From CAIVAT01 sp037141055 (GTDB lineage: Bacteria; Bacteroidota; Bacteroidia; Bacteroidales; FEN-979), in the NCBI GenBank assembly GCA_037141055.1, contig JBAXDH010000024.1:1-37755 (forward strand): 37,755 nucleotides of DNA. Reading direction: 5' to 3'. Numbering within the stretch: the first letter of the stretch is position 1; the number at the start of each line of letters is the position of its first letter. A program made the translations under genes and the position numbers. A model generated the notes under the pieces. That model searched no databases, was not told the DNA's origin, and saw nothing but the letters and a program-made list of their open reading frames with translations. Below, piece after piece: positions 8,339 to 16,235 of this stretch.

Positions 8339-8379
8339 GTAATTTCGCTTTTTCGCCATTTAACAATTTCGCTATTTAA
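8339..8379. repeat. degenerate TTTCGC repeat in blaI leader
   Basis: Repeated variants of AATTTCGC, TTTTTCGCC and ATTTCGCTATTTAA occupy the 5' leader between the blaI promoter and ATG. The same motif type recurs at 10141-10162, at the 3' end of the hydrolase gene. Confidence 0.6.
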
Positions 8380-8389
8380 AATTTGCCCC

Positions 8390-8800
8390 ATGCCAACCAT
8401 GCCCCCCGCCGGTTCCCCCCTTCAACTCACCCGCGCCGAAGAGGAGGTGATGCAGATCCTCTGGACGATTGAAAAAGGAATGGTCCACGATCTGCTGGAG
8501 AAATTTCCAGAACCAAAACCGGCCTATAATACAGTTTCAACCATTATCCGCATCCTCGAGCAAAAAGGGTTTGTGGGGCACAAGGCGTATGGTCGCACGC
8601 ACGAATATTTTCCGGTGATCAGCAAGGTGGCGTATACAAAATCCTCCTTCAGGGGCTTCATGGCCAATTATTTTGGCAACTCCTACAAATCGCTGGCTTC
8701 CTTTTTTGCATCGGAGGAGCAGGTGAGCCTGCGTGAACTTGAGGAAATCCAGATGACCATCAACGAAGAAATCAGGAAACAAAAGGAGGAACAGCCATGA
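8390..8800 (+). CDS. BlaI/MecI-family transcriptional repressor
   Basis: This 136-residue protein (from ATG 8390) is of normal size for BlaI/MecI/CopY regulators. The winged-helix DNA-binding domain covers about residues 10-85: LTRAEEEVMQILW, then AYNTVSTIIRILEQKGFVGH (recognition helix and wing), then GRTHEYFPVIS. The C-terminal helices would form the dimer. In this family the repressor holds down its own operon until a membrane protease triggers its cleavage. The operator at 8295-8320 lies on the promoter. The start was chosen because an in-frame TTG at 8327 lies inside the promoter; an alternative ATG is at 8399. It overlaps the M56 gene by 4 bases (ATGA), the usual blaI-blaR coupling. Confidence 0.93.
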   Translation: MPTMPPAGSPLQLTRAEEEVMQILWTIEKGMVHDLLEKFPEPKPAYNTVSTIIRILEQKGFVGHKAYGRTHEYFPVISKVAYTKSSFRGFMANYFGNSYKSLASFFASEEQVSLRELEEIQMTINEEIRKQKEEQP

Positions 8801-10137
8801 ACACACTTTTCATATACCTGTTTGAATCGGCAACCTGCCTTGCGGTGCTGTACAGTATCTATTGGATTTTCCTGAGAAGGGAAACATTCTTCCGGGTGAA
8901 CCGGTTTTACCTGCTGGCGATGGTTTGTTTCTCCATCGTTTTGCCGTTGTTGCCCTGGAACCTGATCGTTTCACATCCTTCGGCCTCGATGACGATCCTG
9001 CTTGAACCGGTGATCATCACTCCGGCCAAACTGGAAACGGCGATGCAGGCTGATACGAACTGGATTGGGATGGCCGCATGGTTATATCTCGCCGGGGTCA
9101 TGTTTTTTTTGGTCCGTTTCGCCCTCCGCCTGTTTCAGTTGCACAGGATCGCCGGGAACTCCCGCATCAGTGAACGGCTGGGCCGGCGGGTGGTGGTGGT
9201 TGACCGCGGGTATTCCCCATTCTCGTTCTTCAAAATAATTTTCCTCAATGAATCGGAGATACTGCCAGGCATGCTCCCTGCAGTACTTGACCACGAGCAG
9301 GTCCATATCAGGCAGAAACACACACTGGACATGATCCTGGTCGAACTGGCCTCCTTATTACAATGGTTCAACCCGGTTATCTGGTTTACCCGGCGCGAGA
9401 TCAAAAGCATTCACGAATACCTGGCTGATGAAGGCGTTCTGAGGAACGGAATCAGCCGCTCAGCATATCAGCAGATGATCCTGGATGCAACCATGGGCGT
9501 CCGGGTGAACAGCCTGACCAACAATTTTAATGTTTCACTACTTAAAAAACGCATAGCCATGATGACAAAATCGAAATCAAAAACGTGGGCGAAAGCCAAA
9601 GTGCTCTTAGCCCTGCCGGCATTGGTGATCTTGTTCACTCTTATGACGGCCAGTTCCTACAGTAAGTCTGAGGTGTTGAAAGCAGTCAGCCCGGGATTTT
9701 CGCCGGTACATCTGATCTCCGCGGCCGCGCCTGTAGTTCAGGATCAGCAAAAAAAGGAAACACAGGTCAAATATGTGGCCCCTGTAGTCCGGAAAGAGGT
9801 GTTTACCGTGGTTGAAGAGCAACCCACATATACGGGCGGTCAGGACGGTTACGTGAAATTCCTGGTCGAAAATATCAAGTACCCCGAAGATGCGAAGAAG
9901 AAGGGAGTGACGGGAACGGTGGATGTGAGTTTCATCATCGAAAAGGATGGTTCCGTCAGCGATGTCAAAGTTCTGCGCGGCATAGGCTCTGGTTGTGACC
10001 AGGAAGCCCTTCGCGTGGTGAAAATGATGCCGAAATGGAACCCCGGAAAGCAGAGAGGTGAAGCCGTTGCCGTTCAGTACAATCTCCCGATCAAATTCGC
10101 CCTTGATTGCAAGAAAAACGAAGAGCCAAAGAAGTAA
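8797..10137 (+). CDS. BlaR1-like M56 membrane metalloprotease with TonB C-terminal domain
   Basis: The 446-residue protein has membrane helices at about 4-24, 36-56, 90-110 and 266-284. The zinc-protease motif HEQVH is at 166-170, with further conserved residues in HEYLADE (206-212), so the M56 protease looks active. In place of the penicillin-binding sensor of true BlaR1, the C-terminus (about 341-435) is a TonB-like domain: YPEDAKKKGVTGTVDVSF, then DGSVSDVKV and NLPIKF. The protein probably senses an envelope signal and leads to inactivation of the co-encoded BlaI repressor. The signal is unknown and there is no beta-lactamase nearby. An AGGAGGA lies 6 bases before its ATG, within the end of the blaI gene. 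The stop is only 3 nt from the convergent hydrolase stop. Confidence 0.92.
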   Translation: MNTLFIYLFESATCLAVLYSIYWIFLRRETFFRVNRFYLLAMVCFSIVLPLLPWNLIVSHPSASMTILLEPVIITPAKLETAMQADTNWIGMAAWLYLAGVMFFLVRFALRLFQLHRIAGNSRISERLGRRVVVVDRGYSPFSFFKIIFLNESEILPGMLPAVLDHEQVHIRQKHTLDMILVELASLLQWFNPVIWFTRREIKSIHEYLADEGVLRNGISRSAYQQMILDATMGVRVNSLTNNFNVSLLKKRIAMMTKSKSKTWAKAKVLLALPALVILFTLMTASSYSKSEVLKAVSPGFSPVHLISAAAPVVQDQQKKETQVKYVAPVVRKEVFTVVEEQPTYTGGQDGYVKFLVENIKYPEDAKKKGVTGTVDVSFIIEKDGSVSDVKVLRGIGSGCDQEALRVVKMMPKWNPGKQRGEAVAVQYNLPIKFALDCKKNEEPKK

Positions 10138-10140
10138 TTA

Positions 10141-11112
10141 TCATTTCGCTATTTCGCAATCACGCTGTTTATTATTTTTATTCAGGAACTCCACCAGCAT
10201 CCGGTTAAACTCGACCGGATGCGTTTCCATGGCCATGTGATGGGCATCGGGAATCACTTTGAGTTCAATGGATGGAACCGCGCGTTTTAATCTTTTTCCG
10301 TTTTTCAACCGTATGGTATGGTCCTTTTTTCCCCAGATTACCAGGACAGGGAGGCTTCCGAGCTCTTTTGCATCCAGTTCCCTGATTTCATTGGAATTGG
10401 CGATCAGGTTTACAACCGTCCCTGCGGTGCCTTCAATCTGCAGCGGTTCCCAATATCCGTTAACGGTTAAGGTGTCGGGAAGAGACCCGTAGGTCCCTTT
10501 CAACTCGCGTCTGAAATTGTTAAATGAGAGATATTGGTTTTCGGTATAGGATAGGAGAAGTTTTTTATAGATCGGATGGTTGGCAATGCCAACGACAGCA
10601 AGGTTTACATCCTTATTTGTTATAAAAATCATCCCGTCGAGGATTGTCAGGCTTCTCGTCCGCCCGGGGTTTGTTAAGGCAACGGCTTCAGCCGTTCCGC
10701 CACCCATGGAATGTCCGACAATGTTCCATTTTGAAGTGTCCGCCCGGTCGATCCCCGCAAGCAGTTCCCAGATCATCCTGGCCCTGTTGCTCTGCGACTG
10801 GTTTACCTTTGCCGACCGTTCGCTGTAGCCGAATCCCGGCAGGTCGATGGCAACAACCATGTATCCGGCACTCACCAGCGTATCGTAGTTGTTTCTCCAG
10901 CAAAATGTAGACCCGCAGAAGCCATGAATAAGCAAAACTTTTCCCCTGGGATGTTTCAGGTCTTCATTCCAGACCCGGTAATGGATGCGGAGTGAGTCAA
11001 CGACGGCAAACCGGCTGTTGGCGTATGGTTTTACCGGAATATTTGGGTGATTGGGATCCCCGGATGCCACCAGGGATGTGATCATCATAAAAATCAAAAG
11101 GCTGTAGCGCAT
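10141..11112 (-). CDS. secreted alpha/beta-fold hydrolase
   Basis: A 323-residue alpha/beta hydrolase with an N-terminal signal sequence (MRYSLLIFMMITSLVASG), so it is probably periplasmic. The oxyanion-region motif LLIHGFCGSTFCW is at about 61-73, the nucleophile elbow GHSMGG has Ser135, the acid Asp264 lies in WGKKDHT, and His291 lies in PDAHHMAME. The triad is complete. The substrate cannot be read from sequence; esterase or lyase-like C-C hydrolases are possible. I place the start at ATG 11112 rather than the TTG two codons upstream. The last codons (DCEIAK and stop) are written in a TTTCGC-type repeat like the one in the blaI leader, so the C-terminus may have been altered by the repeat. 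No terminator fits in the 3-base gap to the convergent gene. Confidence 0.9.
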   Translation of the reverse strand: MRYSLLIFMMITSLVASGDPNHPNIPVKPYANSRFAVVDSLRIHYRVWNEDLKHPRGKVLLIHGFCGSTFCWRNNYDTLVSAGYMVVAIDLPGFGYSERSAKVNQSQSNRARMIWELLAGIDRADTSKWNIVGHSMGGGTAEAVALTNPGRTRSLTILDGMIFITNKDVNLAVVGIANHPIYKKLLLSYTENQYLSFNNFRRELKGTYGSLPDTLTVNGYWEPLQIEGTAGTVVNLIANSNEIRELDAKELGSLPVLVIWGKKDHTIRLKNGKRLKRAVPSIELKVIPDAHHMAMETHPVEFNRMLVEFLNKNNKQRDCEIAK

Positions 11113-11173
11113 TTGCAAGAGTTTTTACAAAAATCGTATTTTTTTTCCAGATATACTGAAACACGAATTCAAG

Positions 11174-11181
11174 TATCTTTG
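11174..11181 (+). promoter_or_regulatory. -7 element for S41 protease gene, leaderless arrangement
   Basis: TATCTTTG ends only 4 bases before the ATG at 11186. With the usual distance from -7 element to start point, transcription would begin at or beside the A of the ATG, giving a leaderless message. No clear -33 element is visible. Confidence 0.6.
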
Positions 11182-11185
11182 CAGG

Positions 11186-12793
11186 ATGGAAAAGAAGAAC
11201 AATCCCTGGTTACCCGTCTGGTTTGCATTGATCCTTACCGGAGGAATCCTGTTGGGGATCCTGCTGGCAACCCGGACCGGAAATTTCAACCTGTTATCCC
11301 CGGATAAAGATAAATTGAAGGAGGTTATCGGTTACGTTGAAGACAATTATGTTGACACCCTGGGCCGCAAGGCGCTGGAGGAAAAAGCCATCAATGGACT
11401 GCTGGAAAAGCTGGATCCGCATTCGGTCTATATTTCCGCAGAGGAATTCCATGAAGCAAACGATCCGCTCCTCGGAAGTTTTGAAGGGATCGGCGTGCAG
11501 TTTCGCATCGAGAACGACACGGTGACAGTGATAAACCCTGTTTCGGGGGGGCCGTCGGAAAAGTTGGGCATTCGTGCCGGCGACCGCATTGTCAGAGTCG
11601 ACGGAAAAAATATTGCCGGGATCAAGATCACCAACAACGACGTGATGCGGAAGCTTAAAGGGCCGAAAGGAACCAAGGTACAGGTGGATATCTACCGCAG
11701 GGGTGCAGGCGCACTGCTTGATTTCAGCATCACCCGCGATGTCATTCCGACCTACAGCATGGACATCGCCTATATGCCGGAACCCCGGATCGGCTACATC
11801 AGGCTGAATAATTTTTCTGCAACCACACACGACGAAGTTCACCAGGCACTTGAAAACCTGCTTGCCGGGGGCATGAAAAAACTGATCCTCGACCTCCGCG
11901 GCAACGGCGGTGGGTATCTCAAAGCCGCCACCGATGTGGCTGATGAATTTCTCCGGAGCGGCAACCTGATCGTTTATACCGAGGGGATGCATCATAAAAA
12001 GGAAATATCCACCGCCACATCCGACGGCCTCTTTGAAAGCGGCGACCTGGTCGTCCTGGTCGATGAAGGAACTGCTTCTGCTGCCGAAATTGTTTCAGGA
12101 GCCATCCAGGACCACGACCGCGGACTCATTATCGGGCGGCGGTCATTCGGCAAAGGTCTTGTCCAGGAACAGCTTGATTTTAAAGACGGAAGCGCACTGA
12201 GGCTCACAGTTGCACGATATTACACGCCAACCGGACGCTGCATTCAGAAATCTTACAAGGACGGGCTGGAAATGTACAACAGCGACTATTACCACCGTTT
12301 CATGAACGGGGAATTCGAACATCCCGATTCCATCAAATTCCCCGATTCGCTCAAATACAAAACACCCAAAGGCCGCACGGTTTATGGCGGAGGTGGTATC
12401 ATGCCCGACGTCTTCGTTCCGCTTGACAAGGATTCGGCCCTGATCTACTACAACCAGTGCATTAACAAAGGGCTGGTTTACCAGTTCGCTTTCGACTACA
12501 CCGACCAGCACCGGCCGGGGATGATGCAGTTCAAAAACGCCGGCCAGTTTGACAAGGGGTTTACTGTCTCGGATGCAATCTTTGCCGGCTTTGTAAAATA
12601 TGCCGATAAAAAAGGAGTTAAACATACCGGGAAAGATCTTGCAAAATCAGACCGTTACGTAAAAACAATGATCAAGGCATATGTCGGGCGGAACCTGCTC
12701 GACAACAACGGATTTTTCCCGATCCTGAATACCATCGACCCGGGATTTTTAAAAGCAATTGAATTGATGAAGAATCCGGATACAAAATTTTAA
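11186..12793 (+). CDS. S41-family C-terminal processing protease with PDZ domain
   Basis: The 535-residue protein is a carboxy-terminal processing (tail-specific) peptidase acting in the periplasm. An N-terminal signal anchor covers about 10-29, followed by a helical region, a PDZ domain (about 96-175: GIGVQFRIENDTVTVINPVS, then GIRAGDRIVRVDG) and the S41 catalytic domain (about 195-370). The catalytic Ser298 lies in DEGTASAAEI and Lys323 in SFGKGLVQ, giving the Ser-Lys dyad. The C-terminal 170 residues are the helical extension seen in Bacteroidota members. It would cleave misfolded or regulatory envelope proteins from their C-termini. It is transcribed alone from the promoter beside its ATG. 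The assignment is secure; the substrates are unknown. Confidence 0.95.
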   Translation: MEKKNNPWLPVWFALILTGGILLGILLATRTGNFNLLSPDKDKLKEVIGYVEDNYVDTLGRKALEEKAINGLLEKLDPHSVYISAEEFHEANDPLLGSFEGIGVQFRIENDTVTVINPVSGGPSEKLGIRAGDRIVRVDGKNIAGIKITNNDVMRKLKGPKGTKVQVDIYRRGAGALLDFSITRDVIPTYSMDIAYMPEPRIGYIRLNNFSATTHDEVHQALENLLAGGMKKLILDLRGNGGGYLKAATDVADEFLRSGNLIVYTEGMHHKKEISTATSDGLFESGDLVVLVDEGTASAAEIVSGAIQDHDRGLIIGRRSFGKGLVQEQLDFKDGSALRLTVARYYTPTGRCIQKSYKDGLEMYNSDYYHRFMNGEFEHPDSIKFPDSLKYKTPKGRTVYGGGGIMPDVFVPLDKDSALIYYNQCINKGLVYQFAFDYTDQHRPGMMQFKNAGQFDKGFTVSDAIFAGFVKYADKKGVKHTGKDLAKSDRYVKTMIKAYVGRNLLDNNGFFPILNTIDPGFLKAIELMKNPDTKF

Positions 12794-12796
12794 CTA

Positions 12797-12862
12797 TTTT
12801 TGATCTTGAACTTTGACTTTGCACTTTACATTTTGATTTATTAACCTTAACCCTAACCTTTA
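12797..12862. repeat. short-period repeats upstream of sodB
   Basis: Two degenerate arrays lie side by side: TTGAACT/TTTGACT/TTTGCACT/TTTACAT variants (about 12803-12838), then TTAACC/TTAACCC/TAACC units (12841-12860). They fill almost the whole gap between the protease and superoxide dismutase genes. A TATTTTTG at 12795-12802 matches the -7 consensus and could be the sodB promoter, but its AT-rich repeat context makes this uncertain. Confidence 0.55.
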
Positions 12863-12875
12863 AATCTTATACAAT

Positions 12876-13451
12876 ATGACACACGAACTCCCAAAACTTC
12901 CCTACGCCCTCGACGCCCTGGAACCATATATCTCGAAACGTACTATTGAATTCCATTACGGAAAACATCACCAGGCCTATGTGAATAACCTGAATAAACT
13001 CATCGTCGGTACCGAATTTGAAAATGCTTCGCTTGACGATATCGTACGGAAAGCCGGTGCCGGTATTTTCAACAATGGTGCCCAGGTATGGAACCATACC
13101 TTTTACTGGAACTGCATGAAGCCGCAGGGCGGTGGCGAACCCGACGGAGCCCTTGCAGCGGCCATCGTTAAAAACTTCGGATCAGTTGCCGAATTCAAGG
13201 AAAAATTTTCTGCATCTGCTGCTACCTTGTTCGGCTCGGGCTGGGCATGGCTGATTAAAAAAGATGACGGAAGCCTTGACATTGTCCAGGAAAGCAATGC
13301 CGGCAACCCGTTGAAACACGGCGCCACACCTCTGCTCACCTGCGACGTGTGGGAACATGCGTATTATCTTGACAAGCAGAATGTCCGTCCCGATTACATT
13401 GCCGACTTCTGGAAGCTGGTTGACTGGAGCGCGGTTGCAGGAAGGTTGTAG
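12876..13451 (+). CDS. sodB: superoxide dismutase, iron type
   Basis: A 191-residue Fe/Mn-family superoxide dismutase that converts superoxide to oxygen and hydrogen peroxide. Metal ligands are His27, His74 (VWNHTFYW), Asp157 and His161 (DVWEHAYY). Gln70 in NNGAQVWNH sits where iron enzymes hold their active-site glutamine, so Fe use (or cambialistic Fe/Mn use) is likely. There is no signal peptide, so it is cytoplasmic. It is preceded by repeat-rich sequence and followed by a strong terminator hairpin, so it is probably a single-gene unit. Length and motifs are standard. Confidence 0.97.
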   Translation: MTHELPKLPYALDALEPYISKRTIEFHYGKHHQAYVNNLNKLIVGTEFENASLDDIVRKAGAGIFNNGAQVWNHTFYWNCMKPQGGGEPDGALAAAIVKNFGSVAEFKEKFSASAATLFGSGWAWLIKKDDGSLDIVQESNAGNPLKHGATPLLTCDVWEHAYYLDKQNVRPDYIADFWKLVDWSAVAGRL

Positions 13452-13466
13452 CCGGGATTCATATTT

Positions 13467-13493
13467 ACCGCTAAGGCGCTAAAGTGCGAAAAA
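13467..13493. repeat. ACCGCTAAGGCGCTAAAG-type repeat
   Basis: The degenerate repeat ACCGCTAAGGCGCTAAAG follows the sodB stop and runs into the left arm of its terminator. A related sequence lies in reverse orientation at 19348-19377. Confidence 0.5.
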
Positions 13494-13527
13494 CGGACCC
13501 ATTCCCGGATCCGTTCTTCGCGCTTTT
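13483..13527 (+). terminator. rho-independent terminator of sodB
   Basis: Arms 13483-13500 and 13507-13524 pair over 18 positions with two mismatches and one G-U, around a 6-base loop, and are followed by TTT and a T-rich stretch. The 3' ends of sodB and of the minus-strand HEPN gene face each other here, so it may serve both. Confidence 0.75.
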
Positions 13528-13608
13528 GTGTTTTATAATGATCCAGTTGAAAGCCCCCCAGAAGGTGAAGGGATATATTATCTTGGCTGATTAGCAGAGA
13601 CCATCTGC

Positions 13609-13998
13609 TTACTTTTGCAGTTCGTTCTCAATTATATTTATTAGCTCTAAAACAGGCTTAAAATAAGGGTTGACCTTTTCTTTGTCAAAATCAAATAAAT
13701 CGTCATAATCCCCTTTTTGCCGCCAGGTGAAAAGCTGTGAATATATCTTCCCATATTCTTTTGGGATCTTGTTGGTTTTGATAAAGTGCTCGGTGAAATT
13801 TGATTTTGCACCATTATGGGTGGTAGGTTTTAAATCTTCAGTCAACAGGATTGCCATAACTGAATAATAGGCGGCATAATAGAGTCTGTTGATCGTGGAA
13901 TTCCACCTGTTTTTCTCTGCAAGTATTTGAGCATCCTCAAATGTATCCCTTGCTCTCAGCATTCTATACTTAATGAGGTCGGTCTTTGTACCTTTCAT
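13609..13998 (-). CDS. HEPN-domain protein, partner of nucleotidyltransferase
   Basis: A 129-residue all-helical HEPN-domain protein. The family signature NRLYYAAYYSVMAILL (37-52) is followed by THNGAKSNFTEHF (60-72) and RQKGDYDD (93-100). It overlaps the upstream nucleotidyltransferase gene by 4 bases (ATGA), the classic MNT-HEPN pair, which in some systems is a toxin-antitoxin in which the nucleotidyltransferase adds AMP to the HEPN RNase. Here I cannot find the RNase motif R-x4-6-H in the usual place: Arg38 is not followed by His at that spacing. RNase activity is therefore doubtful, and the pair could instead be a substrate-binding plus nucleotide-transfer unit. The family assignment is firm; the toxin role is not. 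Confidence 0.88.
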   Translation of the reverse strand: MKGTKTDLIKYRMLRARDTFEDAQILAEKNRWNSTINRLYYAAYYSVMAILLTEDLKPTTHNGAKSNFTEHFIKTNKIPKEYGKIYSQLFTWRQKGDYDDLFDFDKEKVNPYFKPVLELINIIENELQK

Positions 13999-14318
13999 TT
14001 GATTCTGATTCCTTCTTTCTGAATATTTTCAAATAATGGAGTAATTAAATGATTTTCATTCCAATCCGTTTTGGAATAAATCAACGGCGAAATAATCTCG
14101 CCTGTTTCAATTTCAAGATCATAAAATTCATCCATAAATTGTGTTTCGAAACGAAACGAGACCTTCTTTGTATTTAGCAGGATTAGTAGATCCCAATCAG
14201 ATATGTTTTTAGCATCCTGCCTGGCCCTGGAGCCGTATAAATATATTTCAGAGTCGGGTGCCGTTCTGTTAACAACACCAATAATCCGGTCTAAAAATAT
14301 TTGGTCCTTGGAACTCAT
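13995..14318 (-). CDS. minimal nucleotidyltransferase (MNT), HEPN partner
   Basis: A 107-residue minimal nucleotidyltransferase of the pol-beta superfamily. The signature GSRARQDAKNISDWD (29-43) gives Gly-Ser followed by the metal-binding Asp41 and Asp43. A further acidic strand follows (YDLEIETGE, 66-74). In MNT-HEPN systems such proteins adenylylate the HEPN partner and act as antitoxin. The overlap of 4 bases with the HEPN gene indicates translational coupling. A TACTTTTG promoter element lies 4 bases upstream of the ATG, so the pair may be made from a leaderless message. A run of 10 C lies further upstream. Confidence 0.9.
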   Translation of the reverse strand: MSSKDQIFLDRIIGVVNRTAPDSEIYLYGSRARQDAKNISDWDLLILLNTKKVSFRFETQFMDEFYDLEIETGEIISPLIYSKTDWNENHLITPLFENIQKEGIRIK

Positions 14319-14322
14319 ATAA

Positions 14323-14330
14323 CAAAAGTA
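14323..14330 (-). promoter_or_regulatory. -7 promoter element for the MNT-HEPN pair
   Basis: On the minus strand this reads TACTTTTG, a match to TAnnTTTG, with only 4 bases before the ATG at 14318. The message is predicted to be leaderless or nearly so. No -33 element is evident. Confidence 0.55.
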
Positions 14331-14369
14331 AAATGTTATTTGATCAGATTACCTGTCCCGACCAACTTA

Positions 14370-14379
14370 CCCCCCCCCC
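14370..14379. repeat. homopolymer tract, ten C (ten G on the coding strand)
   Basis: An uninterrupted run of ten C on the plus strand lies between the glmS stop and the MNT-HEPN promoter. Such tracts can slip in length. It is intergenic, so a change would alter promoter spacing rather than a reading frame. Confidence 0.85.
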
Positions 14380-14385
14380 TTCAGA

Positions 14386-16224
14386 CTACTCCACCGTTAC
14401 CGACTTCGCAAGATTTCTCGGTTGATCCACGTTGCAGTTTCTCATCACGGCGATGTGATAGGATAACAGTTGCAATGGGATGGTTGCAAGCAACGGAATC
14501 AGCATCTCTTCCGTATCGGGGATTTCGATGCAATGATCGGCAAGGTCCTTAACGGTTTCATCGCCTTCTGTAACGATGGCGATTATTTTTCCTTTCCGGG
14601 CCTTCACCTCTTCGATGTTGGTGATCACCTTTTCATAGATCCCGCGTTTCGTGGCGATGAACAGCACCGGCATATACTCGTCGATGAGCGCGATGGGCCC
14701 GTGCTTCATTTCCGCGGCAGGGTAACCTTCCGCATGGATGTAAGAGATCTCCTTAAGTTTCAGGGCACCTTCAAGTGCGACAGGGAAATTATAGCCGCGG
14801 CCGAGGTAGAGCGAATTCTTAACATCCTTGTAGATGTTGGCGATCTCTTTGATTTTTTCATTCTGCTGAAGGATCCGTTCAACCTTCGCGGGAATCGAGT
14901 CAAGTTCCAGCAGAATTCTCTGGAACCGAGAGTTGGGCAATGTTCCTTTTCTTTGGGCGAGCAATAATCCCAGCAGCGTCAGTACCGCAACCTGGGCGGT
15001 GAATGCTTTGGTAGATGCAACGCCGATCTCCGGGCCTGCATGGGTATATACCCCTGCATGTGTGGCGCGGGCAATCGAAGAACCCACCACGTTGCAAATC
15101 CCAAGCACCGTTGCACCTTTGGATTTGGCCAGGTCAATGGCTGCGAGGGTATCCGCAGTCTCCCCCGATTGAGAAATGGCAATGACGACATCCTCTTCGC
15201 TGAGAATAGGGTTGCGGTAACGGAATTCCGAGGAGTATTCCACCTCGACCGGAATGCGTGCAAGATCTTCGATAAGGTATTCGCCCACCAGTCCGGCATG
15301 CCATGACGTTCCGCAGGCAGTGATGATGATGCGTTTTGCATTCAGAATTTTTTGCTCATAATCCCTGATGCCTCCAAGGGTAACCAGCCCCTGGTCAATA
15401 TGAAGCCGGCCCCGCATGGAGTCGAAGATCGAGCGTGGCTGCTCATAAATCTCCTTCAGCATGAAATGGTCGAAACCGCCCTTTTCGATTTCGTTCAGGC
15501 TCATGGCCAGTTTCTCGATATAGGGCGTATGATCCTGGTTGCGAATCGTTTTGATCTTAAGGTCCTGGTCACGCTCAATGATGGCGATCTCCTCGTCGTT
15601 GAGGTACACAACGTTGTCGGTGTATTCGATGAGTGGGGTGGCATCCGACGCAACGAAGAATTCATCTTTCCCGACACCGATTACCATCGGGCTTCCTTTT
15701 CGTGCTGCAATGATTTTATTTGGAAAATCTTTGGACAGGATCACAATGGCATACGCTCCGATTACCTGGTTCAGCGCGATTCTGACGGCATCCTCAACAG
15801 CCACCTTCTCACTGATCATGATATCTTCGATAAGGTGCACCAGCACCTCGGTATCGGTTTCGCTGGTAAAGGAATATCCGCGGTTTTTCAACTCGCTGCG
15901 CAGTACCGAATAGTTCTCGATGATGCCGTTGTGGATCAGCGCAAGTGTCTTGTTCTGCGAAAAATGCGGATGGGCGTTGATTGTGTTGGGCTCACCGTGG
16001 GTTGCCCAGCGGGTATGGGCCATTCCGATTGTTCCGGAAATATTTTTCCCGGTTACAAAATCTTCGAGGTCGGAAACTTTTCCCTTGCATTTGAAAACGC
16101 GGATGTCGCCGTTCAGCAGGCATATTCCTGCGCTGTCGTAGCCGCGGTATTCCAAACGGTGCAGCCCCTTGATGAGTATCGGAAAAGCCTCACGGGGACC
16201 GATGTAAGCAACAATTCCACACAT
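14386..16224 (-). CDS. glmS: glutamine--fructose-6-phosphate aminotransferase (isomerizing)
   Basis: The 612-residue GlmS makes glucosamine 6-phosphate from fructose 6-phosphate and glutamine, the first step of UDP-GlcNAc synthesis for peptidoglycan and lipopolysaccharide. The N-terminal glutaminase domain starts MCGIVAYIG with nucleophile Cys2, followed by HTRWATHGEPN (70-80) and HNGIIENY. Two sugar-isomerase (SIS) domains follow, with ACGTSWHAG and SQSGETADT, and the protein ends in the conserved NLAKSVTVE. Length is standard. It is the third gene of a minus-strand cluster after the half-GlgA and DUF4270 genes, 11 nt from the latter, an order I know from other Bacteroidota. No glmS ribozyme-like leader is possible in an 11-base gap. 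Confidence 0.98.
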   Translation of the reverse strand: MCGIVAYIGPREAFPILIKGLHRLEYRGYDSAGICLLNGDIRVFKCKGKVSDLEDFVTGKNISGTIGMAHTRWATHGEPNTINAHPHFSQNKTLALIHNGIIENYSVLRSELKNRGYSFTSETDTEVLVHLIEDIMISEKVAVEDAVRIALNQVIGAYAIVILSKDFPNKIIAARKGSPMVIGVGKDEFFVASDATPLIEYTDNVVYLNDEEIAIIERDQDLKIKTIRNQDHTPYIEKLAMSLNEIEKGGFDHFMLKEIYEQPRSIFDSMRGRLHIDQGLVTLGGIRDYEQKILNAKRIIITACGTSWHAGLVGEYLIEDLARIPVEVEYSSEFRYRNPILSEEDVVIAISQSGETADTLAAIDLAKSKGATVLGICNVVGSSIARATHAGVYTHAGPEIGVASTKAFTAQVAVLTLLGLLLAQRKGTLPNSRFQRILLELDSIPAKVERILQQNEKIKEIANIYKDVKNSLYLGRGYNFPVALEGALKLKEISYIHAEGYPAAEMKHGPIALIDEYMPVLFIATKRGIYEKVITNIEEVKARKGKIIAIVTEGDETVKDLADHCIEIPDTEEMLIPLLATIPLQLLSYHIAVMRNCNVDQPRNLAKSVTVE

Positions 16225-16235
16225 AATGGTTAAAT

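Noticed and set aside
8327..8389. Upstream extension of BlaI from a TTG codon
   Set aside because: The codon lies inside the -7 promoter element, and the added residues are encoded by a leader repeat.
8390..10137. Beta-lactam resistance operon
   Set aside because: The M56 protein lacks a penicillin-binding sensor and no beta-lactamase is nearby; a general envelope-response role is more likely.
15352..16233. Plus-strand open frame of about 290 codons antisense to glmS
   Set aside because: glmS is unambiguous on the other strand. The antisense frame is a by-product of its codon use.
16225..16235. glmS ribozyme upstream of glmS
   Set aside because: Only 11 bases separate glmS from the DUF4270 gene and the ribozyme is a Gram-positive feature.
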